Source of the DNA: Lotus japonicus
Taxonomy: Eukaryota; Streptophyta; Magnoliopsida; Fabales; Fabaceae
NCBI RefSeq assembly: GCF_012489685.1
Contig: NC_080043.1
Coordinates: forward strand, 56,690,289-56,754,288
Length of the DNA: 64,000 nt
Direction of reading: 5' to 3'
Made by a program: the position numbers and the translations under genes. Below are positions 1 through 10,830 of this stretch, piece by piece. The stretch's first letter is position 1. The number at the start of each line of letters is the position of its first letter. A model generated the notes under the pieces. It made no database searches. It worked only from the letters and a program-made list of their open reading frames with translations, and was not told where the DNA came from.

Positions 1-1031
1 GAAATTCTCCCATACTAAAAGCTAAGCCCAATTCCTTGTGTACTTAGTCATTTATATGAGGTTTATAAGCATGCAATTTTCAGGCCAACAAAACCAATCC
101 CCCACTCTATTCCTAGAAGCAAGCAAAGAGAGGTCAATTCCAACCCAAGTCCATAAATTACAACAATCTTCCAATATGATTGCAATTTAGCCTTAAGCAA
201 AGGTGCACCCAAGCTTATCATGCATAAAAGAATTGAAAAATAAGGTAGATTCAAGAACAAGGGCATAGGGATAGGAATTAAGACTAGAAATTCATGAACT
301 CACATTGAACCCAAAGCAAAAGAGAGTACTAACCACTCATGGCTAGTGAATCCATACAAGAAATGTGAATGAAACCTGGAAATTACAAGGTGGAAGCCTC
401 TCACAAGCTCCAAAAGCAATCCCTAAGCTTCAATACTTGGTAAAAATCTCAAAGAAAATCCGAAGTCCTTGACAAAATGGCCTAAGCCTTATTTATAGGC
501 AAAAATGGTCGAGCTGGGGCGCTCAAGCGCTGCCCTGGGGCGCTCAAGCGCTGCCCTGGGGCGCTTGAGCGCCCATGAGGCAGAAGCAAAACTCCAGCTT
601 CTGGAGTGCTGGCGCTGGAGCGCCAGGTGAGGGCGCTACAGCGCCAGCTGCACGCTCTTGGTGGCTTTTCAGCTTTTTGTAACCCCCCTTTGAATGCTTT
701 CTTCAATTCCTTTGCACCTTGGCCTTCCTTCTTCAATGTGTAACCTGCTGAAGCACTTAAGGAAAAAGACCAGGAGTAAAATCAAGAAATTCAAAGGGCT
801 TTTAACCACCTTAGTCCTCATAAAAACATGGCAAAACAAATGCAAGCCCCAAACTTCCTAAAAATGCAAAAACAACCATCATAAAACTAATAAATTACGA
901 AAACTAAACTCAAACTCAAATAAACACAAAAATGCATGAGAATGCATGAAACACTACATGAGACAAAGAAAAAGACTCAAAAACACTCAAGTAAATGACC
1001 CTAAAACCACTACTAACATAGGGTCATTACA
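1..1031 (-). repeat. Probable LTR (incomplete) of the outer Athila/Tat-like Ty3 element
   Basis: Read on the minus strand, a TG-initiated block (TGTAATGACCC) starts at 1031 and follows a region typical of the 3' end of such elements, so this is probably the 3' LTR continuing past the left edge of the window. It is AT-rich with few open frames. At 510-650 there is a GC-rich cluster of short palindromes (GCGCTCAAGCGC and GCGCTTGAGCGC). The matching LTR is not in the window, so the LTR call rests on position and the TG start only. Confidence 0.4.
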
Positions 1032-2228
1032 CCACTATACTCAACGACAGCTCGCCCTCGAGCGTAGAAAACACTCGCTTGCCCTCAAGCGCAAGAAATG
1101 CTCCCAATCAAGTGCCTAAGCAAAGGATACGTCCACAAAGCTGGGGGAAAGAGTAATTACAGCTGGTTCCAAAAGAAAAGATCCAACAACCTACCTCATG
1201 CAACTTTTTGAAAAGAGAAGAGTGTAGAGTCCATCATGAGAAGCATATAGATCTAAAATCCTAGGACAAGATAAAATTTAGTGCACTGAGCACAAAGGTA
1301 AGTTCATAGGTTCTGGATGTCATTCACTCAAAAGCAACAAAGATCAAACATGCACAAATTCAAAGAGACTTCACAAGGGTTGAAATGTTGGCTTGGTTAA
1401 CCTTGATGGTGGTTGGTCCCTAAGGAAGACTAGGCTTCAAAACATATCGAGTGTGGTCCAATTAGTAACTCCCGGAGCTTTCAACAATAAAACCTTTTTT
1501 AGCACAAGTCTCTTGACCCCCCTTTTCCAAGTTTTTTTTTTCTTTTTTGTAACTCCAACTTGATTAGGAGTTCTTTTTTTTCCTTCTTTTTTTTTCATTC
1601 TTACTTGGGACAAGAGACATTTTCAAACTTTAATTATCAGCTCCAACACAATGCAAGGGCCAACACTCCCCAAAATTCCAACCTATCATCCGTCCCAATC
1701 ATTTAGTTCACAAAGAAATCTCCAATAGGCTCAAAAGGGACAACTAGGGACAAATATTCAAGCCAAGAAAAACTCTGAGGTTCAAAAACCTACAAGTCTC
1801 ATGAATAGTGCAAGTATCACAAAGCATGCAAAGTGTGAAATCAATACAGAACCAAGAATTGCCAGTGAGTCAGGATCCTCCAGGAAAATTTTAAGGTGAA
1901 GAGTCAAAGGTAGACCCTTATGGACTCAAACCAACTCCTTTCTAAAGAAACACTCGGAAGACCGAAGTCTCCTCCTCTCTTCCCCAACATACAATCACTC
2001 ATCCCCAAAACAACATGAGTATCCACAAGAAACAAACTTTTCAAAACCGACACAAGTAGGGAAGCACAACTAGCGGGCAAAAACATGTGAGTATAGGGAA
2101 GTATAAGACCCAAAAACAAAAATAAAAACAATTACTAAACAATGCATGATAAAAAGAAAACAAAATCTACAAATGAAAAATATGTTAAACACATGACCTA
2201 AACTAAGGATAGAATTACCTCATTAAAA
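1032..2228 (-). other. 3' non-coding region of the outer Ty3 element
   Basis: No supportable gene. The stretch lies between the end of the ORF-1-like pseudogene and the presumed LTR. It contains poly-T runs at about 1528-1600 and scattered low-complexity AT-rich sequence. Short frames here lack any recognisable motif. Confidence 0.5.
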
Positions 2229-3193
2229 TCACTCCATGGGGCCATGATCACCCCTTCCATCACCATGATCCGGATGAACGCCAGCATCATGCATGAAGCT
2301 CAAGTCGATCATCCCCTGCTCCAACGTATTGAAATCCATTGGGCCTTGGTATCCAGGATCTGAGGTGCTTCCTCCCCTCCAGTGGAGATCAAGATCCCGG
2401 TGAAGGCGATCTTGCCTCAAAAACATCCGCCCGAAAGCGGCCTCCATCCAAGCCGGTGAAGGATCAGCATGAGGTGGAGTAACAACCTCATTCACCACTT
2501 CATTAATCTCCTCTTCTTCTTTTTCCTCTTCCGCTGGCTCTGTCGGATCCTCCTCTTCCTCATCCTCCTGAGGCATCCTAGACATCTAATCTTGAAAAAG
2601 TTGGTGCACCCGATCCTTGCTAAGAATGGGGGAAATCAACAACCTCTGCTGCACAGGAAATGTGGGTCTCCTAGCCTTCTCCCTAACATCATGAATCAAA
2701 GCAGTAATCAAGTGAGGAAAGATAGGATGTGGCTTCTCCTTACCCACATTGTAGTGTGAGTAAATTTTCTCAGAAATGATCCTCGCCACATCCATGGGAT
2801 GGCCCCTAATAATTCAATAAATTGCAATTAGGACCACCGCTCTCACTTCAGATTTGTGGGAGCTAGGGAACAAGGAATCCTGCAAAAACTCAGCCCACAC
2901 ACGAGCCAGCGGTGTCATGTTTTGTCTCAGCAAGTAGGTGGGGTAACCTCTATCATCCTTCTCCCAATGTTGTCCAGACCTAACCACCACTACTTCCAAA
3001 TCCCTCAAGAACTCAGAAGAGCGATCTGAAAGCATGTCATGGTAAGCGGAATTCCCCCATGGGAAAATGGCTTCCTCCTCACGCTTAGTAAGAAGGCCTA
3101 GGAAGCCCCGAATCTTCTCCGCTCCGAAGTCAACCACATCACCTCTAAACCATGACAAGAAGGTGGGGGGATCCGATTTGTCGTCTTGATCAT
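2229..3193 (-). pseudogene. ORF-1/Transposase_32-like transposon protein, C-terminal part
   Basis: Three minus-strand frames (3193-2814, 2795-2586, 2585-2229) read as one decayed protein of the 'putative plant transposon protein' family found in Athila-like elements. Recognisable stretches are FRGDVVDFGAEKIRGFLGL, PLARVWAEFLQDSLFPSSHK and MDVARIISEKIYSHYNVG, followed by an acidic Glu-rich tail. In-frame stops separate AIY from IIRGHP and LFQD from MSRMPQ. The N-terminal half lies 21 kb away at 24342-24632, because a Ty3 element inserted at 3193/3194. The function of this family is unknown. The copy is dead. Confidence 0.75.
3189..3193. repeat. Target site duplication ATCAT, left copy
   Basis: ATCAT lies directly against the terminal TGTAACA of the inserted Ty3 element. 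The same five bases follow its other end at 24337-24341. Five-base duplications are usual for Ty3 insertions. Confidence 0.9.
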
Positions 3194-4055
3194 TGTAACA
3201 CCCCGATTTCGGTGGTGCCACTTTAGAGACTTTAAATCAATAGTGCGGAAAATGCGTAAATATTTTTTTCGTTTTCTTTTCAAAGAGAAGACTTAACATG
3301 ATGAAGACTCAACCCAAAGATAATAAACATAAAGTATTTGGAGATAGTGCCCGCAGGCGAATAAGTACATCCCATGGTCAGAGCCATGAGTTTTATGAAC
3401 ACAGTTTTCAAGAAGATAAGTCAGCCCCAAACGGCCTTCGAAAGACTTCCTATGCCTGACAAACTCCCTGTGATCCTCCTGGAAGAGAACCACACAAAAG
3501 CTAATAGTCGGGGACCTACCCTGCCCCAAAATGAGAAATGACAATCAGAGCTGTGAAAACAATCCCCCATATAATATACTCCTAACATCGACCCTCATCT
3601 GATCATGCATGAAGTCCGGGTCCATGTCGAAGGCTCAGTAGTAGTCATTGCGCTCAGGATCCTCCCCGAACGACGAACCATCTTGAATCAGCTGTTGGAC
3701 GTCTGGCAGCAGGCCGACCGCCCAAACACAACCATACACACAAAGCCAAGGCGCTAGGGTCAACTCACAGAATATAATAGATAATACAAGCAACATGTGA
3801 TGAATAGAGGGGTATATATATATATAGGTTGTATATATACATATAAGTTCTGTATCGTCTACCCTAAGGTATATACATAACATGTTATCAGATTTCTAAT
3901 GACAATTCAATATTCAATATCTCAACAATTCAATAAGTTATATCTCGAAAACTCGATAAGCAATATATCAACGAATATAGTTAAGTGCATGGTATGCCAA
4001 TGCAATGTCATGCTCAAAAGATGATCCGGATAAAATGTCACCCTCACGATGACCC

Positions 4056-4219
4056 GAAGCATCTCGCTCCGCTAAAGCATCTCGCTTTTATGAAGCATCT
4101 CGCTCCTATAAAGCATCTCGCTTTTATGAAGCATCTCGCTTTTATGAAGCATCTCGCTCCTATAAAGCATCTCGCTTTTATGAAGCATCTCGCTCCAATG
4201 AAGCATCTCGCTCCGATGA
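4056..4219 (-). repeat. 18-bp minisatellite, nine units, in LTR leader
   Basis: Nine units of about 18 bp share the core AAGCATCTCGCT. In LTR sense each unit reads AAGC-GAGAT-GCTT, a small potential hairpin. The sister LTR has six units (8880-8989). The 54 bp difference accounts for nearly all of the length difference between the two LTRs. Confidence 0.95.
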
Positions 4220-6752
4220 AGTCCGATCTGAGATCGTCCTTCGGAAAGCAGCACACTTTCCAAGAAATGTATGCATGAATGCAGTATGGTTAGCCAAACA
4301 ACGAATCGTCCTCACCAAGGCACGCGTGTCTAGCTAGAGTACATTGTCTCTACAATACCCTAAGGTAAACAAGGAAGTGCTAATCGCATTTGGTAACTTT
4401 CCTAGTCACTTTGGCTCACCGTCTCGATGGCCTACCAAACTGCTCCACGAGCAAAAGAATGCATCTCGCACTCGGTGACCTTTCAACGTGCCATGGCTCA
4501 CCATCTCGATGGCCAGACAAACTGCTCAACGAGCAAAAGAGTATCAACATACTCAGAAACTTATCAGTTTCCCCAAAAACCTGGATCCGGCGACACTTCT
4601 CATTTTCAAAACTTAATGTTCAAGCCCTAAACTTTCGTCTGAGTCTTTTATCATTATATTAAGGGTTTTGAGGTTGTTTAATACATTATGGAGGTTCATT
4701 ATGAAATTGTTTAAGTTTCGTCTCTAATCCTATTAGTTTCAAAGATCCCATAATTCCAATGATTCCCTGGAGAAGGTCTCAAAACAAAAGGTCCATCATC
4801 ACCCAAGTAATGGCCCGAGAAGTTCCCAGGTAAGCTGGCCGGGCACAATGCCTCATTAAAAGCCCTTCTTGCCTTAGACAGAACAACCCAAGTTCTTACG
4901 TGAATTCAAATGGGGTTTTTTTCCATTATCATTTTCAAACTCAATTTTCCTTTGAGAAGGTCTCGATCCATAAAACAATAATAGGGTACGAACCTCGGTC
5001 CGTCCCATCAAACTTTATCCAAAAACTCGTCAGGAGTCTGGCATAACTACCCGTTATCCACTATCTTGACGTTCCTCACTCATGCGCACAATTGCACGGT
5101 ATATTCAATATAGTCAGCAATTCAAGTGCGTAATAGAAAGACACAATATAATCAATATAATCCAAATATCATGTGAACAAATAATCACATAGCCTATAGT
5201 TAACCATTTAACAATTAAGCATGCGAGTCAATTATCAACATATCAATGCGATAAATCCTAATCTCCCATGTCGGCCGAAGCCCAGAAAACGGAGACACAC
5301 GTCTCAATCAGTTCACTCGGCCGAAGCCTTCAGAAAACATTTTCAATCCAGACAATTCATATGCATAAACAATAAATCAAGTCGAATTTATCGACGCCTA
5401 CAAAGCATTAGCTAGCAAGTAAGTTGCCCTAACCTCGAACTCGTCCAGTGTGTTCAAGCAAGGCTCCTTCACAATCCTCTTTTCCTGCTCCAAGTGTTCC
5501 TCCAAACGAATCTTTGAGTAAACGAAGCGAAAGTCAATCAAAACAAGTCAATTCGGTCAAAACAATACTAACTAGCGTTAGACAAAGCTTAAGAAGCTTC
5601 AGAGTACTATATTTAAGCATGGATAGACGACAGAACCTCGTTCGCTAAAACGAGCATAACTCGAGCTACAGAACTCGGAATGACACGAAACCAGCGCCAA
5701 AATTTCGAAAATCGAAAGAGCTACGCAATGGCTCAGGTCATAGAGACCGAAAAATTATTTTTGGACACGGTAACCTAAGCAATAGGTTTCGGCCACTATG
5801 TAAAATAGGGTTTCCGAACTTTTTCTTCGATCTAAATCGATTCCTAGGTATTCTTAGGCGATATCTAGGCCAAGGAAACTCTCAGAAAAATTATCGAATC
5901 GAAAACTGCCGCAGGGGTATTTTGGTCATTATTTTCAGCTAAGAATTTCAAAATCAGAGTTTCGAAAAACAAATTAGATGGGGTTGATACTAACGACGAT
6001 TATGACGACTAATCTTACTAACGCTAAGCTCAGTCGAGGGTTTTAAGCCCAAAGGTTGGAACTTTAGCCAAAAAATGGGTATTATGAGCAGAATTGAAAC
6101 TCGGCAGCAATTCGGCGAGAATCAGCAAAATGTAATCCGCTAAACATGCTCAGGGGCACGCAGGGAATAAGTTTAGATAAAAAGATGAAGTTATCTAGAT
6201 AGTTTTGCAAAAACCTCAAAACTAAGAGTACAGAAAAGTATAGAGAAAAGCGGCAGAATTTACTATCAGAAGTAAGGAAAAGCGTCAGTACCTTGAGGTC
6301 TATGCGTAGCAACGAACTATGGAACGATCAGGCAAGAATCGGCGAAAAACTCTTCTCCTCCTTCTCCTCTTGTGGCCGCGGGTTTGGGTGGGTGTGTTAG
6401 TGAGTTTTTTTGTTTCAAGCTTCAACATATATATAGGGAATGAAATGGAAGATATTTATCAAGGATCGGATAAGTATGAATAGATATTTATCAAAGATTG
6501 GATAAGGATGAATAGATATTTGAGAAGATATTTTGTGAAGATATTTTTGAAAAGATATTTTGTAAACCGGTACAGATTTGTTTAGATATCGGAGGATTTA
6601 GCTCATACAGTTAAGATAAAAATATGAGAGTGATTCCGATTCTTTCCTACTGATTCCATCGTATTTTAGACACGATATTCTCCCCGCCGAATCTTCTAAT
6701 TCTTCAAAGAAATATTGGTATGATTTTTGGTTTTCGAGGCTTGTGTTTAATG

Positions 6753-6762
6753 CTATATATAG
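6753..6762 (-). promoter_or_regulatory. TATA box of the Ty3 LTR
   Basis: CTATATATAG (a palindrome) lies about 710 bp inside the LTR start, followed in LTR sense by a GC-richer stretch. The same motif is at 23618-23627 in the sister LTR. Related LTRs have CTATAAATAG at the corresponding place (32675-32684 and 61503-61512, minus). It predicts transcription from about 6725 toward lower coordinates. Confidence 0.6.
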
Positions 6763-7470
6763 AGGTTGGAAAAACGCGGGAAAATGAAAGTTTCGCGATT
6801 CTAATTTTTCCGGCTTCATTCTCCGTGAATTCTAAGATACGTTTTGGCGAAAGAATTCCAAAACTAAAAAGAGGTTCCCTTGTATTTTAGGCGACTAATG
6901 CAAAGTCGGTGTAAAATTATTTTACCCGATAAGTTACTTTTTGCATCGAATGTCGGAATAGAAAACTTTCTTCTGAAGAAAGATTGAAATCATCAAAAGA
7001 AATGGGTGTACGCGAGTAGAATCTTCATTTGAAGCTCCGAATAGAAAAAGTCTTCATCGTCGGTTAATTTTAGGGTTTTTGAACTATCAGGATTTTAGTT
7101 TCGGCAAACTTCCGAGGATTGGAATCGGACGTTCGTAGATCCTAGGGTTTCGCCTTGAAACGATTGTCGTATAAGGAATAAGAGAAGTTCTAACATTTCT
7201 CTGAAGATTTTTGGAATTAGCTTCCATCGTGCCTTTAAGTGAAAACTAGCTTTTTACGAGGGTTTCTGCCCTAGGTTTAAGCGTATATCGATCGTGCTAT
7301 ACCTTTTATCGATTTTGATACAATCCTTAGACTTTTCCTGAACTTTCTCCTTCATAAATTTATTTCATCCGATAAACTCTTGTTCAGGTTTTTCCTTCGC
7401 GATACATCAAGCCTAATCGTAAATGGAAGTCTCTTCCACTTATTCTAAGCTTAAAAACTTGGGTCTTACA

Positions 7471-8017
7471 TTACTACCCTCCAAAAAGAAAGTTTCGTCC
7501 TCGAAACTTAGGGTTCAGTAAAAGCTCCGGATATTATCCCCCCTTGATCTCCTCCTCTAATTCCCATATAGCACCGTCCGTGTCTTTGTTCCAAATAACT
7601 TTCACTAAAGCACTCTGCTTTCCCCTCGATTGTTTCATTCTTCTAGTCCCAATGTTGACCGACGGCGTCTCAACAGACATATCATCTTCAACTTTCCGAG
7701 ATTTAACTACATTCGTAAATGCTAACCCCACTAAATCTCTTATTCGGTTGTAGTCCAAAAGACAATGATAGTGAGACAACCAATCCATTCCTATGATAAC
7801 ATCTAGGTTCTGTTAAGTCAATCAAACAGTTAGTACTCATCATGAGATAGCATCTAACATGCTATACAATATGATTAAGCAATAACTTCAATCAATTCTA
7901 AGCGAAAAATCGCTTGACAGACAATCAATTTTTACTCTTTGCAGAGTCACACAACCTAGCACAGAAGACCTATTCCCCAAAGACTCCCGAAAGACTCGAC
8001 AAGCTCTGATACCACAA
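7471..8017 (-). mobile_element. Interior (547 bp) of the non-autonomous Ty3 element, with PBS and PPT
   Basis: On the minus strand this begins with TTGTGGTATCAGAGC (8017-8003), a primer site for initiator tRNA-Met directly against the upstream LTR. It ends with a purine-rich tract (TTTTTGGAGGGTAGTAA) against the downstream LTR. Everything between is only about half a kilobase: about 200 bp of leader and one 84-codon frame. Gag, reverse transcriptase, RNase H and integrase are absent, so the element needs an autonomous relative. Long LTRs with a tiny interior resemble LARD-type derivatives, although the usual LARD interior is longer. Confidence 0.88.
7534..7788 (-). pseudogene. Protease-to-chromodomain remnant frame (84 aa)
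   Basis: The frame opens with MDWLSHYHCLLDYN, the conserved end of the Ty3 protease region (the preceding codons read DVIIG). It then passes without a stop into KQSRGKQSALVKVIWNKDT and WELEEEI, the C-terminal chromodomain-side end of chromovirus pol. The joint lies near codon 16. About 3.5 kb of pol that normally separates the two is missing, yet the frame is preserved. I infer one large deletion. Whether the short fusion is expressed is unknown. Confidence 0.7.
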
Positions 8018-8879
8018 TGTAACACCCCGATTTCGGTGGTGCCACTTTAGAGACTTTAAATCAATAGTGCGGAAAATGCGTAAATATTTTTTTCGTTTTC
8101 TTTTCAAAGAGAAGACTTAACATGATGAAGACTCAACCCAAAGATAATAAACATAAAGTATTTGGAGATAGTGCCCGCAGGCGAATAAGTACATCCCATG
8201 GTCAGAGCCATGAGTTTTATGAACACAGTTTTCAAGAAGATAAGTCAGCCCCAAACGGCCTTCGAAAGACTTCCTATGCCTGACAAACTCCCTGTGATCC
8301 TCCTGGAAGAGAACCACACAAAAGCTAATAGTCAGGGACCTACCCTGCCCCAAAATGAGAAATGACAATCAGAGCTGTGAAAACAATCCCCCATATAATA
8401 TACTCCTAACATCGACCCTCATCTGACCATGCATGAAGTCCGGGTCCATGTCGAAGGCTCAGTAGTAGTCATTGCGCTCAGGATCCTCCCCGAACGACGA
8501 ACCATCTTGAATCAGCTGTTGGACGTCTGGCAGCAGGCCGACCGCCCAAACACAACCATACACACAAAGCCAAGGCGCTAGGGTCAACTCACAGAATATA
8601 ATAGATAATACAAGCAACAAGTGATGAATAGAGGGGTATATATATATATAGGTTGTATATATACATATAAGTTCTGTATCGTCTACCCTAAGGTATATAC
8701 ATAACATGTTATCAGATTTCTAATGACAATTCAATATTCAATATCTCAACAATTCAATAAGTTATATCTCGAAAACTCGATAAGCAATATATCAACGAAT
8801 ATAGTTAAGTGCATGGTATGCCAATGCAATGTCATGCTCAAAAGATGATCCGGATAAAATGTCACCCTCACGATGACCC

Positions 8880-8989
8880 GAAGCATCTCGCTCCGCTAAA
8901 GCATCTCGCTTTTATGAAGCATCTCGCTCCTATAAAGCATCTCGATTTTATGAAGCATCTCGCTCCAATGAAGCATCTCGCTCCGATGA
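8880..8989 (-). repeat. 18-bp minisatellite, six units, in LTR leader
   Basis: Counterpart of 4056-4219 with three units fewer and one unit changed to CTCGATTTT. Flanks are identical to the other LTR. Confidence 0.95.
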
Positions 8990-9555
8990 AGTCCGATCTG
9001 AGATCGTCCTTCGGAAAGCAGCACACTTTCCAAGAAATGTATGCATGAATGCAGTATGGTTAGCCAAACAACGAATCGTCCTCACCAAGGCACGCGTGTC
9101 TAGCTAGAGTACATTGTCTCTACAATACCCTAAGGTAAACAAGGAAGTGCTAATCGCATTTGGTAACTTTCCTAGTCACTTTGGCTCACCGTCTCGATGG
9201 CCAACCAAACTGCTCCACGAGCAAAAGAATGCATCTCGCACTCGGTGACCTTTCAACGTGCCATGGCTCACCATCTCGATGGCCAGACAAACTGCTCAAC
9301 GAGCAAAAGAGTATCAACATAGTCAGAAACTTATCAGTTTCCCCAAAAACCTGGATCCGACGACACTTCTCATTTTCAAAACTTAATGTTCAAGCCCTAA
9401 ACTTTCGTCTGAGTCTTTTATCATTATATTAAGGGTTTTGAGGTTGTTTAATACATTATGGAGGTTCATTATGAAATTGTTTAAGTTTCGTCTCTAATCC
9501 TATTAGTTTCAAAGATCCCATAATTCCAATGATTCCCTGGAGAAGGTCTCAAAAC

Positions 9556-9560
9556 AAAAG
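9556..9560. repeat. Target site duplication AAAAG, left copy
   Basis: AAAAG precedes TGTAAGATC. The second copy is at 21649-21653. The unoccupied site survives in the sister LTR near 4786-4800 as CAAAACAAAAGGTCC, which proves the insertion point. Confidence 0.95.
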
Positions 9561-10758
9561 TGTAAGATCAAGTTTTGATCGAGTAGTACAACTCTATGTT
9601 TTGATGATTACAAGTTAACCTTTTGATATGAACAATTGTGGTACTCTAACGTGTTTTTCTGAGTGTGCTATTTACAGGCTCTGACCTCAACTCAATCTCA
9701 CACAAATCAGAAGCACTGTGTATAAAGAGTAACCCAAGCAACGCTTTCGCATTCACCAGTGGAAAAGCTTCAGAAGTTCTGAAGCTATACAAACTCTGAT
9801 GTGGACTCAGTCGCTAGAAGCTCTGAAGATCCAGAAGTTCTGATAACCAAGAAACACTGAAGGTTCAGATGTTCTGATGGTGTAGAAGACTCTGAAGATC
9901 CAGAAGCTGAATAGTGGAAACTCTGAAGTCCAGAAGCAAGAAACTCTGAAGGCCATGTTCTTCCCTCTGAGTTCAGAATCAGAAGATACAATGGTCAGAG
10001 GATCTGTGCTTTCCCTCTGACTCTGATCAACCGGCTTCACAAGTTCCAATATGAAGTATTCCCCTGATCAGAAGTCTCCTAGGTTAAAAGGTCAAGTCGC
10101 TATCCAAGTACAAAAGCAAGTGTACCTTCCTGACGACCTACCTAACGTTCTCAGCCACAGCAGAAGCTGGATTTTCCAGAACTGCCCTCCAACGGTAGCA
10201 TTTCCCATGCAACGCTCAACCCTAATCCTTGGAGTATATATAGAGGCTGAAGATTGAAAGAAGCGGCGAAGAGAAGAAGTAACACATACGCGCAAGACAT
10301 ATTCAAAATATTCTAAGCTTTCTTTCATCTGAAATTCATTGAGTTTACTATTAGCTTTTTAGAAGCAAATCTCTTGTAAACATTTCTTTGATAAACAGTG
10401 TGTTTAGTTCCTTTAGGAGATCAAGGTTGATCGGATCCTAGAGAAGACTAAGAGAGTGAATCTTAGTGTGAGCTAAGTCAGTGTAATTGTTAGTCACTTG
10501 TAGGTTTCAAGTGCAGTTGTAACTCTTACCTGATTAGTGGATTGCCTTCATTCTAAGAAGGAAGAAATCACCTTAACGGGTGGACTGGAGTAGCTTGAGT
10601 GATTTATCAAGTGAACCAGGATAAAATCCTTGTGTGCTTCTCTATCTCTTATCTTTAGCACTTAAGTTCTCGAAAGATTTGTCAAAATCTTTAAGGTGGA
10701 AGTTTTGTACTGAAAACGTTATTCAAACCCCCCCTTTCTACCGTTTTTCATACCTTCA
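9561..10758 (+). repeat. 5' LTR of SIRE element
   Basis: It runs from TGTAAGATCAAG to TACCTTCA. A TATA box (TATATATAG, 10235-10243) lies about 675 bp in. The U3 part (about 9770-10000) is crowded with near-palindromes of the type CAGAAGTTCTGA and CAGATGTTCTGA, a likely regulatory cluster. It lacks the 15 bp (ATGTTCAGTATGAAC) found in the 3' copy at about 20633-20648. Confidence 0.95.
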
Positions 10759-10760
10759 AT

Positions 10761-10772
10761 TGGTATCAGAGC
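10761..10772 (+). other. Primer binding site (initiator tRNA-Met) of SIRE element
   Basis: TGGTATCAGAGC begins two bases after the 5' LTR. It is complementary to the 3' end of plant initiator tRNA-Met, the usual primer for copia elements. Confidence 0.9.
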
Positions 10773-10830
10773 GCAAGTTCTGATTACCACACCTAACAGT
10801 GTTCAGTGATCCGGGCCGGTGTGAAAAACA

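Larger units (their letters stand above)
3194..7470 (-). repeat. 3' LTR (4277 bp) of non-autonomous Ty3 chromovirus element
   Basis: The LTR is bounded by TGTAAGACCC (minus strand, at 7470) and GGGGTGTTACA (ending at 3194), giving TG...CA ends. It matches, nearly base for base, the LTR split between 8018-9560 and 21654-24336. In about the first 1.3 kb I count some six or seven substitutions by eye. A TATA box (6753-6762) divides it into a short U3 and a very long transcribed part. It contains an 18-bp minisatellite (4056-4219) and a block shared with the two other Ty3 LTR families of the window (about 3690-3760). Minus-strand orientation follows from the internal polypurine tract at 7471-7495 and the PBS at 8003-8017. 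Confidence 0.93.
8018..9560 (-). repeat. 5' LTR of the non-autonomous Ty3 element, part 1
   Basis: This is the same sequence as 3194-4790, ending at 9560 where the SIRE element interrupts it. The LTR resumes at 21654; together the parts make about 4226 bp. It includes the six-unit minisatellite (8880-8989) and the conserved leader block (about 8517-8585). Confidence 0.93.

Noticed and set aside
482..736. Minus-strand 84-codon frame
   Set aside because: Product is low-complexity from GC-rich palindromic repeats inside an LTR.
4056..4219. Regularly spaced short repeats resembling a CRISPR array
   Set aside because: Units are contiguous without unique spacers, lie in an LTR of a plant retrotransposon, and recur with fewer units in the sister LTR.
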